A model generated the notes under the pieces. That model saw only the letters and a list, made by a program, of their open reading frames with translations. It did no database searches and had not been told where the DNA came from. Below are positions 44,074 through 52,562 of a stretch of DNA of 64,000 nucleotides, in pieces. This stretch comes from Chryseobacterium daeguense DSM 19388 (GTDB lineage: Bacteria; Bacteroidota; Bacteroidia; Flavobacteriales; Weeksellaceae): NCBI RefSeq assembly GCF_000430825.1, contig NZ_AUMT01000013.1, positions 62,001-126,000 of the forward strand, written 5' to 3'. Each line of letters starts with the position of its first letter. The first letter of the stretch is position 1. The translations under genes were made by a program, and so were the position numbers.

Positions 44074-45573
44074 TTAAAATCCTAATCCCACTGCAAAACC
44101 TCTTATTGCATTTGGAAAATCCGAAATGGACGTTACAGCACCGGAAGATGTATTTACACTGTAAATTTTTGTAGAACTTCCTACTGTAGCTACCAGATAA
44201 GCTTTTTGACTCATGCTTCCGATATCAAATCCGTTAGCATTTGAGATATTGATGCCCAGAGAACCGGTTTCTACCAAAGTTCCGTTATTGGGTGGGTTTT
44301 GCTGGTATAGCTTATCTGTATTATGATCTATTACAAATAGGGTGGTAGAAGTGGCTCCTGCAAAATTATTAGTATAAGCTGCGGCACTTACCATCGGGGT
44401 TCCCGGATTAAGCATTCCGTCTGATGCAGTAATTCCGCCTGTTACAGGATCCAAACGAAGATTTTGTCCTGTATTGCTCACCACGCGTATTTTATCTACA
44501 GTAGGGTTGAAATCAAATCCAAAATCTGTCCCCGCAAGCAATGTAGAAAATGGTGATCCTCCTACGGCTGTTGCGGCACCCGTTCCCAGATTAATGGTAT
44601 AAATCCTGCTGGAGCTTCCCAAAGCGTACAGCTGCCCGTTTGCAGGTCTGAAATCAATTCCTAAAATATTTTCACCGGTCTGTAATCCTGCAATGGGTTT
44701 TGATACAGGCATCGGACTGTTGGGATTAAAAATCTGCAGGTTGTTTGAGTTATCAACGGCATATGCTACCGGTTCTGTAGGAATAGCTAGGTCAATAATC
44801 TGCTGCTGAAGCATTCCGATATCTGTGGCTTTACCGGAAGTGAGATTTAATAAGTGAAGATTATTATTTAATGCTAATAATGCAGTACTGTTATCATATT
44901 TAATATCAAAAGCTGCCTGTCCTGTAAAGGTAGTTCCCAGACTGCCTACTTCTACAAGAGTACCGTTATTGGGCGGGTCCTGTTTAAAAAGTTTACCGGA
45001 AGTAACATCAATATCGTACAAAACAGTAGAGGATGCTCCGGATTTGCTGTTGGTATATGCAACTCCGGTTACTGATGCGGATGAACCGCTATTGATATTT
45101 GTATCTGTAGCAGCTACCGCTCCGGTTTCAGGATGAAGTCTTAAATTTTGTCCTGTATTGCTTACCAGGCGAATTCTGTCCACCGTAGGATTAAAATCTA
45201 TGGACGCTATTATCCCCGATACGGCAGGAGTGAAAGCAGTGTTGCTTACGGCTCTTGCAGAAGCATTCGAGGTATTGATAATGTAGAGTTTACTGGCATT
45301 TGACAGTGCATACAACTCTCCGGTTGCCGGCCTGAAATCAATGCTCATTAGTTTTTCCCCGGAAACAACTCCCGAAACAGATGTTTTTGAAATAAACATT
45401 TTTGGGTTATTGGAATTGAATGATACAAGCTCATTATTTGCCGTAATTCCGTATACGATAAGGTCTGGCCCTTTTATCCCGTTTTCCGGTGACATCATAT
45501 CGTCTGAGTCGTTGCATGAAAATAAAATACTGATGCTGAAAAGCACCGAACAGAAGTGTAATAATTTTCTCAT
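44074..45573 (-). CDS. lipoprotein with two DUF4394 repeats
   Basis: This 499-residue lipoprotein (lipobox FSC, Cys20) contains two similar halves, roughly residues 38-270 and 270-499. Each holds a FDFNPTVDKIRVVSNTGQNL-type core and an NNGTLVE-type segment. Such repeats are found in Bacteroidota surface proteins and resemble beta-propeller blades. It is probably outer-membrane-anchored. It faces away from the tuf promoter. Confidence 0.8.
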   Translation of the reverse strand: MRKLLHFCSVLFSISILFSCNDSDDMMSPENGIKGPDLIVYGITANNELVSFNSNNPKMFISKTSVSGVVSGEKLMSIDFRPATGELYALSNASKLYIINTSNASARAVSNTAFTPAVSGIIASIDFNPTVDRIRLVSNTGQNLRLHPETGAVAATDTNINSGSSASVTGVAYTNSKSGASSTVLYDIDVTSGKLFKQDPPNNGTLVEVGSLGTTFTGQAAFDIKYDNSTALLALNNNLHLLNLTSGKATDIGMLQQQIIDLAIPTEPVAYAVDNSNNLQIFNPNSPMPVSKPIAGLQTGENILGIDFRPANGQLYALGSSSRIYTINLGTGAATAVGGSPFSTLLAGTDFGFDFNPTVDKIRVVSNTGQNLRLDPVTGGITASDGMLNPGTPMVSAAAYTNNFAGATSTTLFVIDHNTDKLYQQNPPNNGTLVETGSLGINISNANGFDIGSMSQKAYLVATVGSSTKIYSVNTSSGAVTSISDFPNAIRGFAVGLGF

Positions 45574-45906
45574 AATATTTATTCTTTATGGTTCGTTTTA
45601 TATGTACGACAAAAAGAACGGGTACGGATTTTTATGAGTATGAAAAATGTGTAAAAAAATGCTTTTAAGATTCTATAGTATTCATAATTAAACAGATACT
45701 TTATATTTTAAGCAAAACGTCTCTCAAGGATTTTTTCAATCGGGAAAAATGTGTAAATTTGCAGTCTCAATACATTGAAATATAAGGTTTGTACTTCATT
45801 GGATTTGAATATTGAAACTTTTTTAATAAAAAGGTTTTGGTATTTGAAAAATTCATTATATTTGCACACCGAAAATTTGAAAAACAATAAATAAATAATT
45901 TAAATC
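45574..45906 (+). promoter_or_regulatory. tuf promoter region
   Basis: Two Bacteroidota-type -7 boxes appear: TATATTTG at 45,857-45,864 with TTTG at 45,836-45,839 (17-nt spacing), and an upstream TAAATTTG at 45,754-45,761 with a weaker -33. The interval otherwise lacks a gene. Confidence 0.6.
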
Positions 45907-47094
45907 ATGGCAAAGGAAACGTTTAATCGTAACAAACCACACTTGAACATTGGTACTATTGGTCACGTTGACCATGGTAAAACTACACTTACTGCAGCTA
46001 TCAGTAGTGTATTAGCTAACAAAGGTCTTGCTGAGAAAAAAGACTTCTCTGCTATTGACTCTGCTCCAGAAGAAAAAGAAAGAGGTATCACAATTAATAC
46101 AGCTCACATCGAATACGAAACTGAAAACAGACACTACGCTCACGTTGACTGTCCAGGTCACGCGGACTATGTAAAGAACATGGTTACTGGTGCTGCTCAG
46201 ATGGATGGAGCTATCTTAGTATGTGCTGCAACTGATGGACCAATGCCTCAAACTAGAGAGCACATCCTACTTTGCCGTCAGGTAAACGTGCCTAGAATCG
46301 TTGTTTTCATGAACAAAGTGGATATGGTGGATGATGCTGAGCTTTTAGAGCTTGTAGAATTAGAACTTAGAGATTTATTATCTACTTACGAATATGACGG
46401 AGATAACTCTCCAGTAATCCAGGGATCTGCTCTTGGTGCTCTTAACGGAGATGAGAAGTGGGTTAAAACTGTAGAAGAATTAATGGATGCTGTTGATACT
46501 TGGATCGAGCAGCCGGTAAGAGATCAGGATAAGCCATTCTTGATGCCAATCGAAGATGTATTCTCTATTACAGGTAGAGGTACTGTAGCAACTGGTAGAA
46601 TCGAGGCTGGTGTTATCAACACTGGTGATCCAGTTGATATCGTTGGTATGGGTGATGAAAAATTAACTTCTACAATTACAGGGGTTGAGATGTTCAGAAA
46701 AATCCTAGACAGAGGTGAAGCTGGTGATAACGTAGGTCTATTGTTGAGAGGTATTGAAAAAACTGACATCAAGAGAGGTATGGTTATCGCTAAGAAAGAT
46801 TCTGTGAAGCCACACAAAAAATTCAAAGCTGAGGTTTATATCCTTTCTAAAGAAGAAGGTGGACGTCACACTCCATTCCACAACAAGTACCGTCCTCAGT
46901 TCTACGTAAGAACTACTGACGTTACAGGTGAGATCTTCTTACCAGAAGGTGTAGAAATGGTAATGCCTGGTGATAACTTAACTATTACAGTAGAATTGTT
47001 ACAGCCAATCGCTCTTAATGACGGACTTAGATTCGCGATCAGAGAAGGAGGTAGAACAGTAGGTGCTGGTCAGGTTACTGAAATCTTAGATTAA
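45907..47094 (+). CDS. tuf: elongation factor Tu
   Basis: This 395-residue GTPase delivers aminoacyl-tRNA to the ribosome. The G-domain motifs are complete: GHVDHGKT at 19-26, DCPGH, and NKVD near 136. Domains 2 and 3 follow normally. The codon use is that of a highly expressed gene. It precedes tRNA-Trp and secE. Confidence 0.98.
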   Translation: MAKETFNRNKPHLNIGTIGHVDHGKTTLTAAISSVLANKGLAEKKDFSAIDSAPEEKERGITINTAHIEYETENRHYAHVDCPGHADYVKNMVTGAAQMDGAILVCAATDGPMPQTREHILLCRQVNVPRIVVFMNKVDMVDDAELLELVELELRDLLSTYEYDGDNSPVIQGSALGALNGDEKWVKTVEELMDAVDTWIEQPVRDQDKPFLMPIEDVFSITGRGTVATGRIEAGVINTGDPVDIVGMGDEKLTSTITGVEMFRKILDRGEAGDNVGLLLRGIEKTDIKRGMVIAKKDSVKPHKKFKAEVYILSKEEGGRHTPFHNKYRPQFYVRTTDVTGEIFLPEGVEMVMPGDNLTITVELLQPIALNDGLRFAIREGGRTVGAGQVTEILD

Positions 47095-47108
47095 TTATCT
47101 TAAAAATA

Positions 47109-47145
47109 AAAAGCTTCCGTAAGGAACTTCTTTACGGAAGCTTTT
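47109..47145 (+). terminator. terminator after tuf
   Basis: AAAAGCTTCCGTAA pairs with TTACGGAAGCTTTT around a GGAACTTCT loop, with a short U-rich end. It separates tuf from tRNA-Trp. Confidence 0.65.
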
Positions 47146-47150
47146 AATCT

Positions 47151-47221
47151 ACGGGCATCGTCCAATGGTAGGATACCGGTCTCCAAAACCGTTGATCAGG
47201 GTTCGAATCCTTGTGCCCGTG
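47151..47221 (+). tRNA. trnW: tRNA-Trp(CCA)
   Basis: The sequence folds into a full cloverleaf: acceptor ACGGGCA / TGCCCGT, a D-arm with TCCAATGGTAGGAT, anticodon loop CTCCAAA (anticodon CCA), T-loop TTCGAAT and discriminator G. The anticodon stem has a mismatch at its base. No CCA is encoded. Confidence 0.92.
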
Positions 47222-47233
47222 CAAATAACAATT

Positions 47234-47440
47234 ATGAGTTCATTTATCGATTTTTTAAAAGGTTCTTATAACGAATTCAGACATAAAGTTGAATGGCCAA
47301 AATGGGCTGATCTTCAATCTTCAACTATTGTTGTAACGATTGCGACAGTGATTTTGTCATTATTCACCTTTGGAGTTGATGAATTGTTTTCTAAAGCAAT
47401 CAGCAACATAATAGGAATGCTAATCAACTTGTTCAATTAA
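47234..47440 (+). CDS. secE: SecE protein translocase subunit
   Basis: This 68-residue protein has one transmembrane helix (residues about 40-62) after a basic N-terminus (FLKGSYNEFRHKVEWPKWADL), as in SecE of Bacteroidota, and should join SecY and SecG. The ATG at 47,234 is chosen; an upstream start would run through the tRNA. Confidence 0.9.
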   Translation: MSSFIDFLKGSYNEFRHKVEWPKWADLQSSTIVVTIATVILSLFTFGVDELFSKAISNIIGMLINLFN

Positions 47441-47461
47441 TAATAAAAGTATTTTCCCATA

Positions 47462-48004
47462 ATGAGCGAATTGAAATGGTATGTGCTGAAAGCAATCAGC
47501 GGTCAGGAAAATAAAGTGAAAAACTATATTGAGACAGAAATCAAACGTCTAGGGTTTGAGCAGTACGTTACTCAGGTGGTTATTCCTATGGAAAAGGTAA
47601 TTCAGGTAAGAAACGGTAAAAAAGTTCCTAAAGAAAGACCTTATTATCCTGGATACTTGATGATTGAAGCTGATCTTATGGGCGAAATTCCTCACGTTAT
47701 TAAGAACATTCCCGGAGTTATATCTTTCTTAAGCTTAACAAAAGGAGGTGATCCTGTTCCGATGAGAAAGTCTGAAGTTAACAGAATGCTTGGAAGAATG
47801 GATGAGCTGTCTGAATTTGCAAGCGATGTTGAAATTCCTTATGTAGTGGGCGAAAACGTTAAAGTAATTGACGGGCCATTCAATGGATTCAACGGAACTG
47901 TTGAGAAGATTCTTGAAGATAAAAAGAAAATTGAAGTTTCTGTTCTTATCTTCGGTAGAAAAACTCCGATGGAACTTAGCTATATGCAGGTTGAAAAAGT
48001 TTAA
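47462..48004 (+). CDS. nusG: NusG transcription elongation factor
   Basis: This 180-residue protein has the NGN domain (WYVLKAISGQENKVKNYIE) and a C-terminal KOW domain (VKVIDGPFNGFNGTVEKI). NusG links RNA polymerase to ribosomes and to Rho. It follows secE by 21 nt, as usual. Confidence 0.95.
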   Translation: MSELKWYVLKAISGQENKVKNYIETEIKRLGFEQYVTQVVIPMEKVIQVRNGKKVPKERPYYPGYLMIEADLMGEIPHVIKNIPGVISFLSLTKGGDPVPMRKSEVNRMLGRMDELSEFASDVEIPYVVGENVKVIDGPFNGFNGTVEKILEDKKKIEVSVLIFGRKTPMELSYMQVEKV

Positions 48005-48025
48005 TATAAACCGTTTATATAATAT

Positions 48026-48060
48026 AAAGACTACTGTAAAGTGGTCTTTTTTATTTTTAT
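48026..48060 (+). terminator. terminator after nusG
   Basis: AAAGACTAC pairs with GTGGTCTTT around a TGTAAA loop, followed by U-rich sequence. It ends the secE-nusG unit. Confidence 0.6.
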
Positions 48061-48374
48061 TACTAACCTTTTTCTTTATTTTGACGTTTAATCTTTGTGA
48101 AATTTTAATTGAAAAACCCATACAATAGTATTTTTTTCATCATTTTAGAATTCGCCTTCATTTGAAAATTTTTTCTTAAATAAGGTAGGAGTTTATTCAT
48201 TTTTTAGTGAAGAATATAAATAACTTTATTACCATCTTATTTGTTTAATTTTTATATAATTATTTTAATTAATAGAAAAACTATCCAGATAATTTTAAAT
48301 GTACTTTTCTCAATATTCATTTGATTTAATAATTCAAGGTTTTAATTTTGAGGAGAAATTTAATTCAAAAAAGA

Positions 48375-49238
48375 ATGAATAAAAAATTACTATTTATTAC
48401 TTCATTATTATTCTCAATAATCCATTTTGCACAAGTGGGGATTAATGCACCAAATCCTCAGGGTATGTTTCATATTGATGGTGCAAGAGATAACCCTAAA
48501 ACGAGTGTACCGAGCCCTGTTCAGCAGTCAAATAATTTTGTTGTTGCCGTAAATTCCGGAGTAGGGCAGGGATCTATATCTGTTGGGGTGGGTACCGTAG
48601 CACCTACTGAGCGTATTGATGTAGCTAATGGAAACATCAGGGTAAGAGATATTAATAATACCATAGGAGTCGGCTCAGATAAACTTTTGGTAGCAGATGC
48701 TAATGGTGTTATTAAAGTTGCGGGAGGGGATGCTTTTTCCGTGGTGGATTCCGGTAACAGGATTCTGAATGCCAGTACCGGCGGTGTTTTAACTGCAGAT
48801 AATGACTGGAATGATAACGAATTTACAACTTTAAGACTAAACGAACAATATGATCCAATGAATGCCTATAATCCTTCTACAGGGGAATTTGTGGTTCCTA
48901 AGGACGGACTGTATTATATGTACGGTGTTTGTGGTTTCATTACACCTTCTGTGGGTTCAGGCGATTTTGACGGCACTTCAGGTGATGCATTTACTGCATT
49001 GGTGGTAGACGGCAGCAGAGTGGCCACTGCTCATAACGTTATTTACAGGGGAACAAGAAACCCCGGAATGGCGGCTAATTTATTTTTCCTTGTAACAAAC
49101 TCTACGCTATGGCTAAAAGCCGGGCAAAAAATAACTTTGCAGTTTTTGACGTATGGTACAGGAAATATGGTAGGCTCTCTCAGTGATCTTAAAATAGATA
49201 AAACTTCATCCAAACTAATCATTAACAAGATTCTATAA
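48375..49238 (+). CDS. secreted C1q-like domain protein
   Basis: This 287-residue protein has a signal peptide (MNKKLLFITSLLFSIIHFAQ), an N-terminal part resembling Bacteroidota cell-surface proteins (VGINAPNPQGMFHIDGARDN), and a C-terminal jelly-roll (YNPSTGEFVVPKDGLYYMYG) like C1q/TNF-type domains. It lies alone between nusG and rplK, bounded by hairpins. The ATG at 48,375 is preferred; the reading from 48,348 lacks a signal sequence. Confidence 0.7.
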   Translation: MNKKLLFITSLLFSIIHFAQVGINAPNPQGMFHIDGARDNPKTSVPSPVQQSNNFVVAVNSGVGQGSISVGVGTVAPTERIDVANGNIRVRDINNTIGVGSDKLLVADANGVIKVAGGDAFSVVDSGNRILNASTGGVLTADNDWNDNEFTTLRLNEQYDPMNAYNPSTGEFVVPKDGLYYMYGVCGFITPSVGSGDFDGTSGDAFTALVVDGSRVATAHNVIYRGTRNPGMAANLFFLVTNSTLWLKAGQKITLQFLTYGTGNMVGSLSDLKIDKTSSKLIINKIL

Positions 49239-49268
49239 AAAATTACAATTTTTTTTCACTATGTGTGT

Positions 49269-49304
49269 CCTTCCTTATCTGAGTTTTGATAGGGGAGGTT
49301 TTTT
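49269..49304 (+). terminator. terminator after the C1q-like gene
   Basis: CCTTCCTTATC pairs with GATAGGGGAGG (with some G-T pairs) around TGAGTTTT, followed by six T. Confidence 0.65.
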
Positions 49305-49351
49305 ATTTTAAGAAAAAATTCATTAAACTTTCTAAAAATCAAGCCAATCCA

Positions 49352-49382
49352 TTTGCTATTTCAAAAATATTTTATACTTTTG
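49352..49382 (+). promoter_or_regulatory. rplK promoter
   Basis: TTTG at 49,352-49,355 and TACTTTTG at 49,375-49,382 are spaced by 19 nt. The fit to TTTG and TAnnTTTG is good. It drives rplK and the genes after it. Confidence 0.6.
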
Positions 49383-49479
49383 CAGTCCGAAAAGTAGGTT
49401 TACTTAATGTGAGAATGGGTAACCTGCTGAATAATAATGCTTCCAAACTCATTAATTATTCAAATTTAAAAAACAAAAA

Positions 49480-49923
49480 ATGGCTAAAAAAGTCTTTAAA
49501 ATGGTAAAACTTCAGGTGAAAGGTGGCGCAGCTAACCCTTCTCCACCAGTAGGTCCAGCTTTGGGTTCTGCAGGTGTGAACATCATGGAGTTTTGTAAGC
49601 AATTTAACGGGAGAACCCAAGATAAGCCAGGGCAAGTTTTACCTGTAGTAATTACAGTATACGAAGACAAATCTTTTGAATTCGTTATTAAAACTCCACC
49701 TGCAGCAATCCAGCTTATGGACGCGGCTAAAATCAAAGGAGGTTCCGGAGAACCAAACAGAAACAAAGTAGGTTCTGTATCTTGGGATCAGGTAAAGAAA
49801 ATCGCTGAAGACAAAATGACAGATCTTAACTGTTTTACATTGGATTCTGCTCTTTCTATGGTTGCAGGTACTGCTAGATCTATGGGATTGAGAGTAACAG
49901 GAACTAAACCAACTAACGCTTAA
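49480..49923 (+). CDS. rplK: ribosomal protein L11
   Basis: This 147-residue protein has the L11 signature ([20 protein letters not shown]). It binds 23S rRNA at the GTPase centre. It is the first gene of the L11-L1-L10-L7/L12 cluster. Confidence 0.97.
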   Translation: MAKKVFKMVKLQVKGGAANPSPPVGPALGSAGVNIMEFCKQFNGRTQDKPGQVLPVVITVYEDKSFEFVIKTPPAAIQLMDAAKIKGGSGEPNRNKVGSVSWDQVKKIAEDKMTDLNCFTLDSALSMVAGTARSMGLRVTGTKPTNA

Positions 49924-49934
49924 AACTTAGAGAA

Positions 49935-50627
49935 ATGGCAAAATTAACGAAAAAGCAAAAAGAAGCTTTAAGCAAAGTAGAAAAAGGAAGAATCTATAAC
50001 CTTGAAGAAGGTTCTGCTCTTGTAAAAGAAGTGAACACTGCAAAGTTTGATGCTTCTGTAGATATCGCTGTAAGACTGGGTGTAGATCCAAGAAAAGCAA
50101 ACCAAATGGTAAGAGGTGTTGTATCTCTTCCTCACGGAACTGGGAAAGATGTTAAAGTTTTGGCTTTAGTAACTCCAGATAAAGAAGCAGAAGCTAAAGA
50201 AGCTGGTGCTGATTATGTAGGTCTTGATGAATATTTACAAAAAATCAAAGACGGTTGGACAGACGTAGACGTTATCGTTACTATGCCGGCTGTTATGGGT
50301 AAATTAGGACCATTAGGTAGAGTATTAGGACCAAGAGGTTTAATGCCGAACCCTAAATCAGGTACTGTAACAATGGAAATTGGTAAAGCGGTAACTGAAG
50401 TAAAAGCTGGTAAAATAGATTTCAAAGTAGATAAATACGGTATTATCCACGCTGGTATTGGTAAAGTATCTTTCGATGCTGCTAAAATCAAGGAAAATGC
50501 TCAGGAATTGATCTCTACTTTGATTAAAATGAAACCGACTGCTGCTAAAGGAACGTATGTAAAAAGCATTTACTTGTCTTCTACAATGAGCCCGGGTATT
50601 GCAATCGATACTAAATCTGTTAACTAA
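49935..50627 (+). CDS. rplA: ribosomal protein L1
   Basis: This 230-residue protein shows the L1 pattern ([19 protein letters not shown]). It binds 23S rRNA at the L1 stalk and in many bacteria represses its own operon. It follows rplK by 11 nt. Confidence 0.97.
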   Translation: MAKLTKKQKEALSKVEKGRIYNLEEGSALVKEVNTAKFDASVDIAVRLGVDPRKANQMVRGVVSLPHGTGKDVKVLALVTPDKEAEAKEAGADYVGLDEYLQKIKDGWTDVDVIVTMPAVMGKLGPLGRVLGPRGLMPNPKSGTVTMEIGKAVTEVKAGKIDFKVDKYGIIHAGIGKVSFDAAKIKENAQELISTLIKMKPTAAKGTYVKSIYLSSTMSPGIAIDTKSVN

Positions 50628-50644
50628 TATAAATCCTTAAGACA

Positions 50645-51214
50645 ATGACAAAAGACCAAAAAGTTGTAGCAATACAAGAGATCAAAGACTTGCTTCAGGA
50701 TGCAAAAGTAGTATATGTAGCAGATCTAGACGGATTGAACGCTGCTAAGTCTTCAGAATTCAGAAGACAGGCTTTCAAACAAAATATCAAAGTAAAAGTG
50801 GTGAAAAATACACTTTTGCAAAAAGCAATGGAACAGATCGAAGGAGTAGATTACTCTGAAATGTTCCAAACTTTTAAAGGAAACTCTGCATTAATGATTG
50901 CTGAGACTGCAAATGCTCCAGCAAAATTAATCCAAGGGTTCAGAAAGAAAGAAGAGAAGCCGGCATTAAAGTCTGCTTTTGTTCAGGAAACTTTCTACGT
51001 TGGTGACAATAACCTGGATGCTTTAGCAAACATCAAGTCTAGAGAAGAAATGATCGGTGAAATCATCGGATTACTTCAGTCTCCAATCCAAAGAGTTGTT
51101 TCTGCTCTTCAAAACAAATCTGAAACAGTAGAAGCTAAAGCTGAAGAAGCTGCACCTGCTGTAGAAGAAACTCCTGCTGCAGAAAGCACTGACGAAACGC
51201 CAGCTGCTGAATAA
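50645..51214 (+). CDS. rplJ: ribosomal protein L10
   Basis: This 189-residue protein is L10, the base of the stalk that holds L7/L12 dimers. Its Ala/Glu-rich C-terminus (residues about 165-189) is an extension of low complexity. It follows rplA by 17 nt. Confidence 0.95.
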   Translation: MTKDQKVVAIQEIKDLLQDAKVVYVADLDGLNAAKSSEFRRQAFKQNIKVKVVKNTLLQKAMEQIEGVDYSEMFQTFKGNSALMIAETANAPAKLIQGFRKKEEKPALKSAFVQETFYVGDNNLDALANIKSREEMIGEIIGLLQSPIQRVVSALQNKSETVEAKAEEAAPAVEETPAAESTDETPAAE

Positions 51215-51260
51215 TTACACTCAAAAAATTAAATAAATAATCAACAAAAACATTACAACA

Positions 51261-51629
51261 ATGTCAGATTTAAAAAATTTAGCTGAAACGCTAGTAAACT
51301 TAACAGTAAAAGACGTAAACGAATTAGCTGCTATCCTTAAGGATGAGTACGGAATTGAGCCTGCTGCTGCTGCAGTAGTAATGGCTGGTCCTGGTGCAGG
51401 TGAAGCTGCTGAAGAAAAGACTGAATTCGATGTAATTCTTAAGTCTGCAGGTGCTTCTAAATTAGCTATCGTTAAATTAGTAAAAGATTTAACTGGTGCT
51501 GGTCTTAAAGAAGCTAAAGATATCGTAGATGGTGCTCCTGCTCCAATCAAAACTGGTATCTCTAAAGACGAAGCTGAAGCTCTTAAGAAGCAATTAGAAG
51601 AAGCTGGTGCTGAAGTAGAATTGAAATAA
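51261..51629 (+). CDS. rplL: ribosomal protein L7/L12
   Basis: This 122-residue protein has the L7/L12 layout: an N-terminal helical dimer part, an Ala-rich hinge and the C-terminal domain ([20 protein letters not shown]). It recruits translation factors. Confidence 0.97.
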   Translation: MSDLKNLAETLVNLTVKDVNELAAILKDEYGIEPAAAAVVMAGPGAGEAAEEKTEFDVILKSAGASKLAIVKLVKDLTGAGLKEAKDIVDGAPAPIKTGISKDEAEALKKQLEEAGAEVELK

Positions 51630-51652
51630 TTCAATTTTACCCTGAAAATATG

Positions 51653-51683
51653 AAGCCTGAGCAATATTTGCTCGGGCTTTTTT
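51653..51683 (+). terminator. terminator after rplL
   Basis: AAGCCTGAGCAA and TTGCTCGGGCTT form a stem around TAT, followed by T. It separates the ribosomal and rpoBC units. Confidence 0.65.
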
Positions 51684-51732
51684 GATTTTATAAAGAGATG
51701 CTTTTAAACCCAAATTTCGTAATAGTGTTTAT

Positions 51733-52116
51733 TTGCTTAGGTGTATCTCTTTAATCCAAAAGGATATAAACGGCACTGCAGGAGTAAATCATCAATGGAT
51801 TCTTGAGCCGGTAACCCCAAGTACTGCCGCAAAAACGATAGCTGCGGAGAGTAATATAGCTACAACCCAAAAAGAAATAATCTCTACAAAGGTTTATCCA
51901 AACCCTGCTAAACAAGGCGAGGATATTCATCTGGATTTCCCAGACCAAGAAGCTGCCTATACTTTAATTATTGTCAATACCGGTGGCTCTACGATACTTA
52001 AAACAAAAATATCTCCTAAATTTACCTTATCCACTGCCAATTTAGTGAAAGGAGTATATTACTATACAGCCGAAAGCAACGGAAAACAATTGTCCGGTAA
52101 GTTTTTGGTTCAATAA
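51733..52116 (+). pseudogene. remnant of a type IX secreted protein (C-terminal fragment)
   Basis: The reading frame has no ATG and begins in what looks like the middle of a domain (NGTAGVNHQWILEPV, resembling ricin-type lectin ends). It ends in a complete type IX sorting domain (STKVYPNPAKQGEDIHLDF ... KGVYYYT...GKFLVQ). I read it as the 3' remnant of a larger secreted protein left after deletion. It has no visible promoter. Confidence 0.6.
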
Positions 52117-52137
52117 ATAAAGGTATTTTTTGATTAT

Positions 52138-52164
52138 AAAGCCATCCGAAAGGATGGTTTTTTT
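52138..52164 (+). terminator. terminator after the type IX remnant
   Basis: GCCATCC GAAA GGATGG is a short stable hairpin followed by seven T. It ends any transcription from the remnant. Confidence 0.7.
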
Positions 52165-52562
52165 ATGTTACTAGAAGATTTGCTTTATTCAGCTAAAATC
52201 TATAATACAATTTTGTATTTTGGATATAATTTTGTACCTTTGCTCCTCTTTTGGCGCGAATAATTGTTTGTAAATCTATAAAATATTGAATATCAACTCT
52301 TTCATGAAGATGAAGGGGCTTTCGTGTATGTAGATATTGCGGCGATCCTGCCTCAAAAGTAATAAAAATATTTTGCATTACGCTGTGAAAAGATATACCA
52401 GTGTTGCAGTTAGGATCAGATTTTAAGAATAAAGAACAAAGAATAAAGACTATTCTAATAGCGCCAAACATTTGAAGTCTTTTATCTTTCTCTATTTTCT
52501 TTCTTCTCTCCTGATATTTTTTAATGAATCAAAATATTTTTTAACCCTTTCTTAAAAGTTTT
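52165..52562 (+). promoter_or_regulatory. rpoBC promoter and long leader
   Basis: TTTG at 52,212-52,215 and TACCTTTG at 52,235-52,242 are spaced by 19 nt, a good Bacteroidota promoter. About 320 nt lie between it and rpoB. A frame on the plus strand near 52,304-52,363 gives ...HEDEGAFVYVDIAAILPQK without a start and may be a coding remnant. No clear riboswitch or gene is seen. Confidence 0.55.

Noticed and set aside
49286-49507. 73-codon plus-strand frame before rplK
   Set aside because: It runs through the rplK promoter and into the L11 start, so it is not a gene.
52193-52471. 92-codon minus-strand frame in the rpoBC leader
   Set aside because: It overlaps the promoter on the other strand and resembles no protein.
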